DNA of 64,000 nucleotides from NCBI GenBank assembly GCA_963713085.1, contig CAVQKQ010000022.1, forward strand, positions 62,001 through 126,000, read 5' to 3'. The notes under the pieces were generated by a model. The model saw only the letters and a list, made by a program, of their open reading frames with translations, ran no database searches and was not told the origin of the DNA. Of the stretch, positions 17,827 through 26,192 are shown piece by piece. The DNA is from PFJX01 sp963713085. Lineage in GTDB: Bacteria > Pseudomonadota > Gammaproteobacteria > Burkholderiales > Thiobacillaceae. The position numbers and the translations under genes were made by a program. Position 1 is the first letter of the stretch, and every line of letters starts with the position of its first letter.

Positions 17827-18494
17827 CGCCCAGCCAGTGCACCGTCGCCATCATCGATGACCACCCCCTGTTCCGCCGGGGCTTGATCCAACTGCTCAAC
17901 ACCGTTCCCCGATTCAGCCTGGTTGGCGAAGCCTCAAATGGCCACGACGGTATTGCAATGGCCCGCCTAACCAAGCCCGACATGCTGTTGCTGGACCTGA
18001 ACATGAAGGAGGTCAGCGGACTGGAGGTGCTCAAGACGGTAAAGGCCGACAACCCTGATATCCGGGTCATCATGATCACCGTCTCGGACCAGGCCGACGA
18101 TCTGGTCGCGGCCTTGCGCCTGGGTGCCGACGGTTACCTTCTGAAGGACATGGAACCGGAACAGATGGTGGAAAGCCTGCTATCCGTGTCAGAAGGCAAG
18201 CTGATCATCTCCGAGGCCCTGACCCACCTGCTGGCCGCGGCACTGCGCGGCCAGAACCGTCCCGAATCCCTGAAGGAGGCGGAACTCACCGATCAGGAGT
18301 TTCGCATCCTGGAACATATCGCCAGTGGCATGAGCAACAAGGTCATCGGCAAGGAACTGGATATTGCGGAGGGCACGGTCAAGGTCCATGTCAAACACAT
18401 CCTGCGCAAGCTTAACCTTCGTTCCAGGGTAGAGGCTGCGGTGTGGGCCGTGGAGCATCTGTCCAAGGGCGGTCGGCCCGAATCCAGGGTCTAA
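17823..18494 (+). CDS. narL: NarL-type response regulator
   Basis: A 223-residue response regulator of the NarL/FixJ family. The receiver domain has acidic pocket IIDDHP (residues 10-15), phosphorylation site Asp58 in LLLDLNM, and the conserved Lys in LLKD near residue 108. The LuxR-type helix-turn-helix is LTDQEFRILEHIASGMSN followed by KVIGKELDIAEGTVKVHV. It overlaps narX by four bases, so the two form a signalling pair. Typical targets are nitrate/nitrite respiration genes; none of those genes is in the window. Confidence 0.9.
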   Translation: MTPSQCTVAIIDDHPLFRRGLIQLLNTVPRFSLVGEASNGHDGIAMARLTKPDMLLLDLNMKEVSGLEVLKTVKADNPDIRVIMITVSDQADDLVAALRLGADGYLLKDMEPEQMVESLLSVSEGKLIISEALTHLLAAALRGQNRPESLKEAELTDQEFRILEHIASGMSNKVIGKELDIAEGTVKVHVKHILRKLNLRSRVEAAVWAVEHLSKGGRPESRV

Positions 18495-18527
18495 ATCAAA
18501 TATTTCACACAATGTTTGTGCTTATAT

Positions 18528-18548
18528 AACAATCATTAATGATTTGTT
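18528..18548. terminator. AT-rich imperfect palindrome between convergent narL and hoxJ
   Basis: AACAATCATT followed by AATGATTTGTT forms an AT-rich inverted repeat with one bulge, in an 85-bp AT-rich gap between two convergent genes. It could help end transcription on both strands, but it lacks a GC-rich stem. Confidence 0.3.
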
Positions 18549-18579
18549 ATTTATGTAGTACATGCAGAACCAATTGCGA

Positions 18580-19974
18580 CTATGCCTGCTTGGCCAGGGG
18601 CAGGGTCAGGGTAAAGACCGCCCCACCCTGAGGCGCGTTTCCCGCAACCAGGCTCCCGCCGTGCCGCTCGACGATGCCGTAGGTGATGGCCAGCCCCAGG
18701 CCCGTGCCCTTGCCCACCGGTTTGGTGGTAAAAAACGGCTCGAACAAATGGGGCAGGTTTTCCGCTGGGATGCCCGGACCGTTGTCCCTGAAACTGACTT
18801 CCACCTTTTCGCGTCCGGCTTGGTCGATCCGCCGAGCGCTGATCTCCAACCTGGGTTGGATCTCCTCAGCGGTGGCGTCGCAGGCGTTTTGCACCAGGTT
18901 CATCATGACCTGCTGCATCTGACCGGGCGATCCCATCACCGCAATGCCCTCGGGCAGGCTGGCCTCCACCTTGAATTTGTCAGCCGCCGCCTTGGTGACC
19001 CAATGTACCGCCTGCTCGATGACCTGGGCCAGATTGAAGGGCCGATCCTCGTCGCGGTCCACCGCCGAGAAGCGTTTCAAGCTGTCGACGATGTCCCGGG
19101 TGCGCTCTGCCCCTTCCACCGTGCCCTCGATCAGGGGTGGCATATCTTCCAGCAGGCGGTCGATGCGCAGCTCCCGTCGCATCGCCGCCAGTTCCCCGGC
19201 CGGCTTGCCTGCGTGGATCGCGGCCAGGTAGGCCTCCAGTCGCTGGGCATAGCGCTGCAGGGCATGGGTATTGCCCAGCACGAAGCTGATGGGGTTGTTG
19301 AGTTCGTGGGCCACCCCCGCCACCAGACGGCCCAGCGAGGCCATCTTTTCCGAGTGGAGCAGCTGTTGCTGGGTCCGCTTCAGGTCCTCATGGGCCTCCC
19401 GCAACGCCTGATAGGCCCGGCGCAGTTCCCCCACCGGCCGGCCGGTGATGACCATGCCCACCTGGGTGCCCTGATGGCTGAACCTGGGCGTGCAGTTGAG
19501 GGACACCGGTACGCCGGTACCGTCCGCGCCGCGCAGGGCCAGCTCGCAGTCGGACAAGCCCTTCAGTCCATGGCTGACGAACATCCTTTCGGCCGTCTCG
19601 CGGGCCCCCGCATCGGCGAACAGGTCGAACAAGGGGGTGCCGATGAGCGCCGCCTCCGGCTGTCCGGAAAATTGCACCAGGGCGTGGTTCACCACCTCGA
19701 TTCGGCCATCCCGGTTGCACACCACCAGGATGTCGGACATGGAGGCCAGCACGGAAAAAACGAACTGCTGGGATTCCTCCAGCGCGGCGTTCTTTTCCTC
19801 CAGGGCCACCTCGTACTGGAGCAGGTCGTTGTAGACCTCGTCCATCTTCCGGATGACCTCGATCCAAGCCTCCTCGCCCAGGGCATCAAGCCCCTCGATA
19901 TGGGGGATGGGGGAAGGCAGATGGAGCACCGGGTGGCCAGTCGCCGGTGTCGCGCCTTTCTTCCCGTTGCCCAT
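18580..19974 (-). CDS. hoxJ: Hydrogen-signalling histidine kinase HoxJ (HupT)
   Basis: A 464-residue soluble kinase with no membrane helices. A helical N-terminus is followed by a PAS domain (about residues 80-190), the H-box VAGVAHELNNPISF, and an ATPase domain with N-box QNACDA, G1 DNGPGIP and G2 GTGLGLAI. It belongs to the H2-sensing chain in which the regulatory hydrogenase HoxBC binds HoxJ and lowers its activity toward HoxA. The ATG at 19974 has GGAGG seven bases upstream; a GTG 15 bp earlier is less likely. It is the last gene of the minus-strand hydrogenase cluster. The glycine-rich G2 box is intact, unlike the inactivated HoxJ reported for R. eutropha H16. Confidence 0.92.
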   Translation of the reverse strand: MGNGKKGATPATGHPVLHLPSPIPHIEGLDALGEEAWIEVIRKMDEVYNDLLQYEVALEEKNAALEESQQFVFSVLASMSDILVVCNRDGRIEVVNHALVQFSGQPEAALIGTPLFDLFADAGARETAERMFVSHGLKGLSDCELALRGADGTGVPVSLNCTPRFSHQGTQVGMVITGRPVGELRRAYQALREAHEDLKRTQQQLLHSEKMASLGRLVAGVAHELNNPISFVLGNTHALQRYAQRLEAYLAAIHAGKPAGELAAMRRELRIDRLLEDMPPLIEGTVEGAERTRDIVDSLKRFSAVDRDEDRPFNLAQVIEQAVHWVTKAAADKFKVEASLPEGIAVMGSPGQMQQVMMNLVQNACDATAEEIQPRLEISARRIDQAGREKVEVSFRDNGPGIPAENLPHLFEPFFTTKPVGKGTGLGLAITYGIVERHGGSLVAGNAPQGGAVFTLTLPLAKQA

Positions 19975-19989
19975 TTCACACCTCCGCAC

Positions 19990-21408
19990 TCAGTGCACCG
20001 TGCAGACCATGCACGGATCGAAGGAACGCACCACGTGCTGCACCGTCACCGGCATGGCCTCCCCCGTTTCCACCGATACGCCCACCAGGGCCTGCTCCAG
20101 GGCACCTGGCACCCCCTGGGCATCCCTTGGCGAAAAGTTCCAGGTAGTGGGGGCGATGATTTGATAGCCGGCGATGCGGCCGTGACTCAGCTCGACCCAA
20201 TGGCCCAGTGCACCCCGTGCGGCTTCCACCAGGCCCATTGCGCTCCCCTCCTGGGGCAGACCGGCGTGATCGCACCATGCCTCGCCGGGTTTGAGCTTCC
20301 TGGCCCAGGCTTCCATCCGGGGCATTACCAGGGCCAGTTCCAGCAGTCGCGCCAGGACCCGGCCCAGTACGCTGCCGCCCCAGGTGGCCACCATTTCCCG
20401 AACCAGGGGATGGCCGGCCACCATCTGTCTGGCCAGGGCGCCGGTTTCCACCACCCGGCCGTCGTAGCGTGGCGCTTTGCACCAGGAGTAGGCGCCGGGT
20501 TTGTCCACCAGGGGTTCGGTCAGGCCCTGAGCGGGAGCCAGGGTCTCGCCGGCCATCCAGGCGTGGCTGACGTCTTCCATGATGGCGCCGGGGTCCAGGG
20601 ATAGCGGTCCTTCATCCCAGATGCCGGCAGGAAACAGCTCGTAGGCGCCGTAGCTCAGGTATCGGTCGGTGGCCTTGCCGACACGCTCAAGTCCCAGATT
20701 GAAGGCTGCCTCCAGGAACAGGGGGAAGTCGCCCTCCCGGCCTTCCCGCCACCGGTCCAGGGCCGCCAGGCTGTCCAGCCCCGCCACGGCCTCCAGGGTA
20801 TCACCGAAGGCATGGCGTTCCAGGAAGCGGCGGAAGGATCGCAGCACGGCGATCAGGCGCAATGCCTCCGCCTGTTCCAATGGCCGGGCCGTACCGCCGG
20901 GTTGCAGGGAAAGGGTATGAGGCCACTTGCCGGCCATGAAGCCCATCAGGTGCATGAAGGCGGACCTGGCCGGCAGCATGTCGGCCGCCGCGCTCCCCTC
21001 CACCGCCTTGAAGCGGGCCGCCACCCGTGGATACCAGGCACGTTCCCGATAGACGGGGCGGGCGAAGTCCGGCATGAAGAAAAGGTAGAAGTGGGTCAGG
21101 TGATCCGCCAGGTTCTCGCAGGCGGTGATCAGATGTTCCGCCAGCAGGCCGTTGGCCGGCGGCGTCAGGCCCATGAGCTGGCGCAGGGCCCTGGCGGCGG
21201 CGGCGCTCTGGGACACCGAGCAGATGCCGCAGATGCGCGGCACGATCACCAGGGCATCCATGGGGGCCTTGCCCGGCAGCATCTGCTCGAAGCCGCGGTA
21301 CAGAGGCGAGTTCACGTAGGCGGCCACCACCCGCCCGTCGGCGATCTCGATGCGGACCTCCAGGTCGCCCTCGACGCGGTTGAAGGGTCCGAGGATGCGT
21401 TCCGCCAT
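19990..21408 (-). CDS. hoxC: Regulatory [NiFe]-hydrogenase large subunit HoxC (HupV)
   Basis: A 472-residue large subunit of the H2 sensor. The N-terminal active-site cysteines lie in RICGICSVS and the C-terminal pair in DPCMVC. The protein stops three residues after that motif (CMVCTVH), so there is no peptide for a maturation protease to remove, a known hallmark of sensor hydrogenases. The ATG at 21408 overlaps the hoxB stop codon (TAATG). It should form a cytoplasmic complex with HoxB and HoxJ. Confidence 0.96.
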   Translation of the reverse strand: MAERILGPFNRVEGDLEVRIEIADGRVVAAYVNSPLYRGFEQMLPGKAPMDALVIVPRICGICSVSQSAAAARALRQLMGLTPPANGLLAEHLITACENLADHLTHFYLFFMPDFARPVYRERAWYPRVAARFKAVEGSAAADMLPARSAFMHLMGFMAGKWPHTLSLQPGGTARPLEQAEALRLIAVLRSFRRFLERHAFGDTLEAVAGLDSLAALDRWREGREGDFPLFLEAAFNLGLERVGKATDRYLSYGAYELFPAGIWDEGPLSLDPGAIMEDVSHAWMAGETLAPAQGLTEPLVDKPGAYSWCKAPRYDGRVVETGALARQMVAGHPLVREMVATWGGSVLGRVLARLLELALVMPRMEAWARKLKPGEAWCDHAGLPQEGSAMGLVEAARGALGHWVELSHGRIAGYQIIAPTTWNFSPRDAQGVPGALEQALVGVSVETGEAMPVTVQHVVRSFDPCMVCTVH

Positions 21409-22415
21409 TATTTCAAGCCGGTCTTGCGCACGACGGGCACCACCACCGTATGGTCCGCCACCGCGTTCTCCCGCACCCGCTTGGGCGTGGCGGACTTGGA
21501 CAAGGCGGCCAGGGCCACGAACCAGGCCTTGGGCATGTCCGACGGCAGGCCGATGGGGATGCCGGCGATTTTTGGGGTCTCGGCGAAGGGATGGCCAGGT
21601 TCTTCGAAACGGGGTTCCGTGCAGCTCACGCACGCATAGCCGCCGCGCAGGCAGGAGCCGCTGCCGTTCCACAGCCGGGTGTTGCAGTCGGCGTGAGCCT
21701 GGGTGCCCTTGCAACCCATGTTTTCCATCATGCAGCCCTGGTCCGAGGCCTTTTCCGCGCTGGCCTTGAACTCGTAATACTCGTTGCGAGGGCAGCCGTG
21801 ATGCACCAGGTGATCAGCGTACAGGCGCGGTCGCTGCAGGCTGTCCATATCCCGCGGGTTGAACCGCTCCAGGGCCAGGGCCATGAGGGTATCCAGCACC
21901 CAGCCCGGGTGGGTGGGACAGCCCGCCACGTTGATCACGGGAAGCCCTGAGCCGGATCGGAATCCCTGGCCCAGCAGGCCGCCGGGGTGATCGCCCTCGT
22001 ATTGCAGTCCCATCGCGCCGCCCGGGTTGCCGCCGCTGGCGGTGATGCCACCGAAGGCCGCGCAGGTGCCGACCGCAAGGACGTGCCGTGCCCGACCGGC
22101 CAGGTCCATCACCCAGGACATCATGGGACGACCGGTGCCGGACAGCATGTGGAACCGGCCACTGCCGTGGGGACCGGTCATCACCGAGCCTTCGACGCAC
22201 AGGATGTCCAGGCGCTGGCGCCCCTCGGCGCATGCCGCCAGGATGTCCATGGCCTCGGGACCGGTCTCCTGACTCAGGCTGGGATGCCAGAGGATGCGGA
22301 TGCCCGATTCTTCCAGCAAGGCAAACAGGTGGGGCTGCTCGGCATTGAGCAGCGACAGGGTACAGCCGCCGCAGCCGCCGGATTGCAGCCAAAGCAAATT
22401 GAGGGGTTCAGGCAT
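21408..22415 (-). CDS. hoxB: Regulatory [NiFe]-hydrogenase small subunit HoxB (HupU)
   Basis: A 335-residue iron-sulfur subunit of the H2 sensor. It starts directly at the mature sequence (MPEPLNLLWLQSGGCGGCTL) and has no Tat signal peptide, so it stays in the cytoplasm. The proximal cluster motif is GGCGGC rather than the CTCC of the oxygen-tolerant enzyme encoded at 42338. Further cluster cysteines are seen in HHGCPRNEYYEF, MENMGCKG and RGGYACVSC. It overlaps the hoxA 3' end by 8 bp. Confidence 0.96.
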   Translation of the reverse strand: MPEPLNLLWLQSGGCGGCTLSLLNAEQPHLFALLEESGIRILWHPSLSQETGPEAMDILAACAEGRQRLDILCVEGSVMTGPHGSGRFHMLSGTGRPMMSWVMDLAGRARHVLAVGTCAAFGGITASGGNPGGAMGLQYEGDHPGGLLGQGFRSGSGLPVINVAGCPTHPGWVLDTLMALALERFNPRDMDSLQRPRLYADHLVHHGCPRNEYYEFKASAEKASDQGCMMENMGCKGTQAHADCNTRLWNGSGSCLRGGYACVSCTEPRFEEPGHPFAETPKIAGIPIGLPSDMPKAWFVALAALSKSATPKRVRENAVADHTVVVPVVRKTGLK

Positions 22416-23901
22416 CTTCCACCTCCTTCTCAGCGGTCTTGCCTTGACTCTTGCCTTTGCGCGCCGGCCGCTCCACTCCCAGCCGCTGCATCTTGTTGCG
22501 CAGGCCCAGGCGGGACAGGCCCAGTTCCCGTGCCGCCTGGGAGATATTGCCCTGGTGGCGCGCCAGGGTCTCCCGCAGCAGGCGTATTTCCAGTGCGTCC
22601 ACCCGGCCGCGTAGGCCGGCGTTTGCGTCCATCCCCTCCTCCAGCGCCTGGGTCAGGCCGGCCTGGCGGATCTGCGGGGCGAGCAGATCCGGTCCGAGAT
22701 AGTGGCCGTCGGACAGTACCAGCATGCGCTGGATCTCGTTCATCAACTCCCGAACGTTGCCGGGCCAGGCATAAGCCGCCATGCATTCCAGCACGCCCGA
22801 ATCGAAGCCCCTGACCGGCCTGCCGAGACCGGCGCTGGTGCGGTCCAGGATGCTCGCGGCCAGGAGGGGGATATCCATGGGCCGCTCCCGCAGGGCTGGC
22901 ACCCGCAGTGGCACCGTGGCCAACCGGTAATAGAGGTCTTCCCGGAAGCGGCCGGCCTTCACTTCCGTCTCCAGGTCACGGTTGGTGGCGGCGATCACCC
23001 GCACGTCCACGCTTTGCGGCCGATTGCCGCCCACGGGCCGGAATTCCCCCTCCTGCAGCACCCGCAGCAGCTTCACCTGAAAGGCGGGAGAAGTCTCGCC
23101 GATCTCGTCCAGGAACAGGGTGCCGCCGTGGGCCTGCTGGAACAGGCCGATGCGCTCCTCGTGGGCGCCGGTGAAGGCGCCGCGCTTGTGGCCGAACAGC
23201 TCCGATTCCAGCAGGTTGTCCGGCAGGGCGCCGCAGTTCTCCACCACGAAGGCCTGGTCGGTCCGGCCGCTGGCATAGTGGATGGCCCGGGCCAGGAGTT
23301 CCTTGCCGGTACCGGACTCGCCCTGCAGCAGGATGGACACGTCGTAGCGGGCCGCACGGCGCACCAGTTCGCACACCGCGCTCATGGGCCCGTCGGGCGA
23401 GCGCACGATGTTGCTCAAGGAGAAGGCCGCCTTCACCCGCTGCCGGCTTGTCTCCACCCGGCCCCGCAACACCGGTTCGGCGGCCCGCAGTTCAACCGCC
23501 AACTGGCAGTTTTCCCGCTGCAGGCGGTACAGCTCGGCGGCCCGCTTGAGGGTCAGCAGGAGTTGCTCGGGGTGCCAGGGCTTCAGCAGGTACTGGTAGA
23601 TGCCCGCCTCGTTGATGCCGGCGATGATGTCCTGGCTGTCCGTGTAGCCGGAGATGATGATGCGTACCGTGTCCGGCCAGTCCTGGCGAACCGACTTCAG
23701 GAAGGCCACGCCGCTCACTTCCGGCATGCGCTGGTCGGTGAGCACAACGTGGATGTCCTCGGCCTCCATGATGCCGCGTGCCTCGGCGGCGCCGGAGGCG
23801 GTGAACACCTGGAAGTCCTCCTCCAGGGTGCGGCGCAGGGCCTCCTGGGAACGCACCTCGTCGTCAACGACCAGGACGGTGGGAAGGGGCGTGGCGGCCA
23901 T
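22408..23901 (-). CDS. hoxA: NtrC-family hydrogenase regulator HoxA (HupR)
   Basis: A 497-residue sigma-54 activator: receiver domain with Asp56 in LTDQRMP, AAA+ domain with Walker A GESGTGKE, the sigma-54 contact loop GAFTGA, Walker B GGTLFLDEIG, and a Fis-type helix-turn-helix near the C-terminus (ISQAARELGLSRLGLRNK). HoxA/HupR proteins activate hydrogenase operons in their unphosphorylated form and are switched off by HoxJ/HupT. A matching sigma-54 promoter is seen before hoxK. The ATG overlaps the hypX stop (TGATG). Confidence 0.96.
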   Translation of the reverse strand: MAATPLPTVLVVDDEVRSQEALRRTLEEDFQVFTASGAAEARGIMEAEDIHVVLTDQRMPEVSGVAFLKSVRQDWPDTVRIIISGYTDSQDIIAGINEAGIYQYLLKPWHPEQLLLTLKRAAELYRLQRENCQLAVELRAAEPVLRGRVETSRQRVKAAFSLSNIVRSPDGPMSAVCELVRRAARYDVSILLQGESGTGKELLARAIHYASGRTDQAFVVENCGALPDNLLESELFGHKRGAFTGAHEERIGLFQQAHGGTLFLDEIGETSPAFQVKLLRVLQEGEFRPVGGNRPQSVDVRVIAATNRDLETEVKAGRFREDLYYRLATVPLRVPALRERPMDIPLLAASILDRTSAGLGRPVRGFDSGVLECMAAYAWPGNVRELMNEIQRMLVLSDGHYLGPDLLAPQIRQAGLTQALEEGMDANAGLRGRVDALEIRLLRETLARHQGNISQAARELGLSRLGLRNKMQRLGVERPARKGKSQGKTAEKEVEDA

Positions 23902-25580
23902 CAGTCCTCCGGCGCCGCCCAGCCCAGATCCCGGTGCCGGGCCAGGTGCCGTGGCGTCCAGGAATGGGGGGTCTTGTCCACGAAATGGTGGCGGGCCACA
24001 TGGTAGCTGGGGTCGAAGCCATAGAAGTTGCGCTTCATGTGGGCCAGTTCCTCGGCACGGTAGCTCTCGAGGGGCTTGCCCGCCTCGTCTTCGGTGCGGC
24101 TGCGGACCTTGGCCGCCAGCCGATCCGCGAAGTCCGGGGCACCGGCCAGGGCCGCGGCCCGTTGCCGGACCGCGGCCTGGAATTCGGCCAGTCCGGTGCC
24201 GAAGCACTCGTCCAGGAAGCCCAGGGCCTTGGCCTCCGCCGTTCCCAGGGGCAGGCGGTGCCGCATGATGGTGGCGGACCGTTCCGCGCCCACCCGGCGG
24301 GGCAGCAGGTAGGTCCAGTACTCCGAACCGTACAGGTTGCCCATGTTCTTGTAGTGGGGGTTGAGTATTACGCCCCGGCGCGCCCAGACGAGGTCGGCGG
24401 CCAGGGCCAGGAAGGCGCCGCCGGCACCGGCGTTGCCGCCCAGGGCTGAGATGGTGAGCTGGTTCTCGGTCCGGATGACGGCCAGGCAGAGGTCGTCCAT
24501 GGCCTCGATATTGCTCATCGATTCGTCCGGCGGGCTGTCCGCCGCCTCGATGCGGTTCAGGTCCAGGCCGTTGCTGAAGAAGTCCGTGCCGCCCATCAGC
24601 ACGATGACCTTGGTGGGGCGCTGTCGTGCCGCCTCGTAGGACGCGAGCAGCCGCTGGCAGGCGGCGGTGCCCATGGCGCCGTTGTAGAAGTCGAAGCGCA
24701 GGTAGCCGACCTGGTCGGATTCCTCGTAGCGGATTTCCTCGCTGTCCGTCGCGGGCCATTCCGGCAGACCGGCCAGTTCGGGAAAAGCCAGGGCCGTAGG
24801 CAGCTTGATGGCCGGCACCCGATCTTTGCGCCGGACATGACCAATCCGCACCGCGCCGTCCAACGTGGCTCGCACCACCCCATCGCCGTTCCGGCCTAGC
24901 AATTCACCGGGAACGCCGCTTCCAGCAACTGCTCTGGCATTGTAGAGATGGCTGGGCTGGCCGAAGAGGCTGTCCTCCACACCGGGAAAACCGTCGCCGC
25001 AGTTGAGCTTGGCCAGCACGGTGGCGGTGTCATCCCGGGTCCAGTCTATGGCCCGGTCGGCCTGTTTCATCAGGGGGAGCATGGGCCGCAACGGCACCCG
25101 CTCTGGCCGCCAGCTTCCGGCTTGGTAGTCCGTAAGCCGGTCCAGGGCCGTCATAACCACGCTCACCGCCGCCTCGGTGACCTCGTTGCGGTATAGGCTG
25201 GACTTCTTCGCCACACGCATGGGGAAGGTCCCGTTGGCCCACACCGGCCCGGCATCCATCTCCGCCTCGGCCTGGAGCAGGGTCACGCCCCATTCCCGTT
25301 CGCCCCTCAGGATCGCCCAATCCAGGGCAGACGGCCCCCGGTCGCCGACGATGCCGGGGTGCAGGATCAGGCACAGTTGCTCACGCCAGACGGATTCGGG
25401 AATGGCCCGGCGCAGGTAGGGCGCCAGGATCAGATGGGGGCGGAACAGGACCACCGCCTCCTCGGTAACGGCATCGTTGATGTCTAACTCCACCGACAGC
25501 TCGTGACCCAGGGCCGCCAGCTCCACGTACAGCCTTTGGGACAGGCTGTTAAAGGCGTGGGTAAGCAGGAGGATGCGCAT
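23901..25580 (-). CDS. hypX: HypX/HoxX, CO-ligand synthesis for the [NiFe] active site under oxic conditions
   Basis: A 559-residue fusion of a formyltransferase-like N-terminal half and an enoyl-CoA-hydratase-like C-terminal half. The N-terminal signature LHPGIVGDRGPSALDWAI and the C-terminal LGGNAGAGGAFLALAADLV with NPHYKNMGNLYGSEYWTY are diagnostic. In R. eutropha and Aquifex, HypX makes the active-site CO from formyl-tetrahydrofolate via formyl-CoA, needed in air. The gene lies between hypE plus a DUF559 insert and hoxA, the position it has in R. eutropha. It implies that H2 is oxidised under oxic conditions. Confidence 0.95.
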   Translation of the reverse strand: MRILLLTHAFNSLSQRLYVELAALGHELSVELDINDAVTEEAVVLFRPHLILAPYLRRAIPESVWREQLCLILHPGIVGDRGPSALDWAILRGEREWGVTLLQAEAEMDAGPVWANGTFPMRVAKKSSLYRNEVTEAAVSVVMTALDRLTDYQAGSWRPERVPLRPMLPLMKQADRAIDWTRDDTATVLAKLNCGDGFPGVEDSLFGQPSHLYNARAVAGSGVPGELLGRNGDGVVRATLDGAVRIGHVRRKDRVPAIKLPTALAFPELAGLPEWPATDSEEIRYEESDQVGYLRFDFYNGAMGTAACQRLLASYEAARQRPTKVIVLMGGTDFFSNGLDLNRIEAADSPPDESMSNIEAMDDLCLAVIRTENQLTISALGGNAGAGGAFLALAADLVWARRGVILNPHYKNMGNLYGSEYWTYLLPRRVGAERSATIMRHRLPLGTAEAKALGFLDECFGTGLAEFQAAVRQRAAALAGAPDFADRLAAKVRSRTEDEAGKPLESYRAEELAHMKRNFYGFDPSYHVARHHFVDKTPHSWTPRHLARHRDLGWAAPED

Positions 25581-25588
25581 GGGGTGGA

Positions 25589-26191
25589 CTACCTCAAACC
25601 TTTGTTGGTATCGGATGCCCCGCTAAATCCCCCCTGCCCCCCTTGTTGCAAAGGGGAGAACGCTTCGGCCACTACCTGAGGAAAATCCACTTCCCGCGAC
25701 ATGGAAGATGACCCTTCGTTCGAGGACCGTGGCTGTTCTCCTCCTTTGTCGGAAGCGGGAACGGGCTCGGCTGGCGTGGATTGGAGTTTGTCTCCCCCCT
25801 TTGCAAAAGGGGGGCTGGGGGGGATTTCTCCGACCGTTGCATTCCGCACTGACAGAACAATCACCTCCAGCACGCCTTGGGTTTCCACCAACACCTGCCG
25901 GTCATCAAAGCGCAGCACCTGGAGTCCTTGGGAATTCAGCCAGGCGTCTCGCCGGCCGTCCTTCTCTTTCCGCACCGGATCATCCTTGTGTTGGCTGCCG
26001 TCCACTTCCACCACAAACTTGGCTTTCGGCGCAAAGAAATCCACCACGTAGGGCCCGAGAGGCTTCTGGCGATAGAACCTTACCCCCAGTTGATCCTGGC
26101 GCAAGTGCAGCCAAAGCCGCTTTTCAGCATCCGCCATACACCGGCGCAGCGCTCTGGCGAGGAGGGTATTGCGCTGAACGTAGCCCAACAT
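25589..26191 (-). CDS. DUF559 (Vsr-like endonuclease fold) protein with a C-terminus supplied by a repeat element
   Basis: A 200-residue protein. Residues 1-115 form a DUF559 domain, a PD-(D/E)XK-like fold related to Vsr, with VVDFFAPKAKFVVEVDGSQH and a following DAWLNSQGLQVLRFDD. After about residue 120 the sequence becomes low-complexity (EIPPSPPFAKGG) because the frame runs through a repeat element (25625-25827) and ends within its far side. The native C-terminus has therefore been replaced. It starts 2 bp after the hypE stop and precedes hypX by 8 bp, an insertion in a conserved gene order. The function is unknown. Confidence 0.7.
   Translation of the reverse strand: MLGYVQRNTLLARALRRCMADAEKRLWLHLRQDQLGVRFYRQKPLGPYVVDFFAPKAKFVVEVDGSQHKDDPVRKEKDGRRDAWLNSQGLQVLRFDDRQVLVETQGVLEVIVLSVRNATVGEIPPSPPFAKGGDKLQSTPAEPVPASDKGGEQPRSSNEGSSSMSREVDFPQVVAEAFSPLQQGGQGGFSGASDTNKGLR
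25625..25827. mobile_element. MITE-like repeat element, copy A
   Basis: About 203 bp bounded by inverted repeats of about 35 bp. The left end begins AAATCCCCCCTGCCCCCCTT and holds TTGCAAAGGGGAGA; the right end, read on the minus strand, begins AAATCCCCCCCAGCCCCCCT and holds TTGCAAAGGGGGGAGA. No transposase is encoded. A related element lies at 30611-30727. The element supplies the C-terminal codons of the DUF559 gene. Confidence 0.7.
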
Positions 26192-26192
26192 T

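Noticed and set aside
18562..20604. 680-codon open frame on the plus strand
   Set aside because: It is antisense to hoxJ and hoxC and has low-complexity His/Gln/Gly composition.
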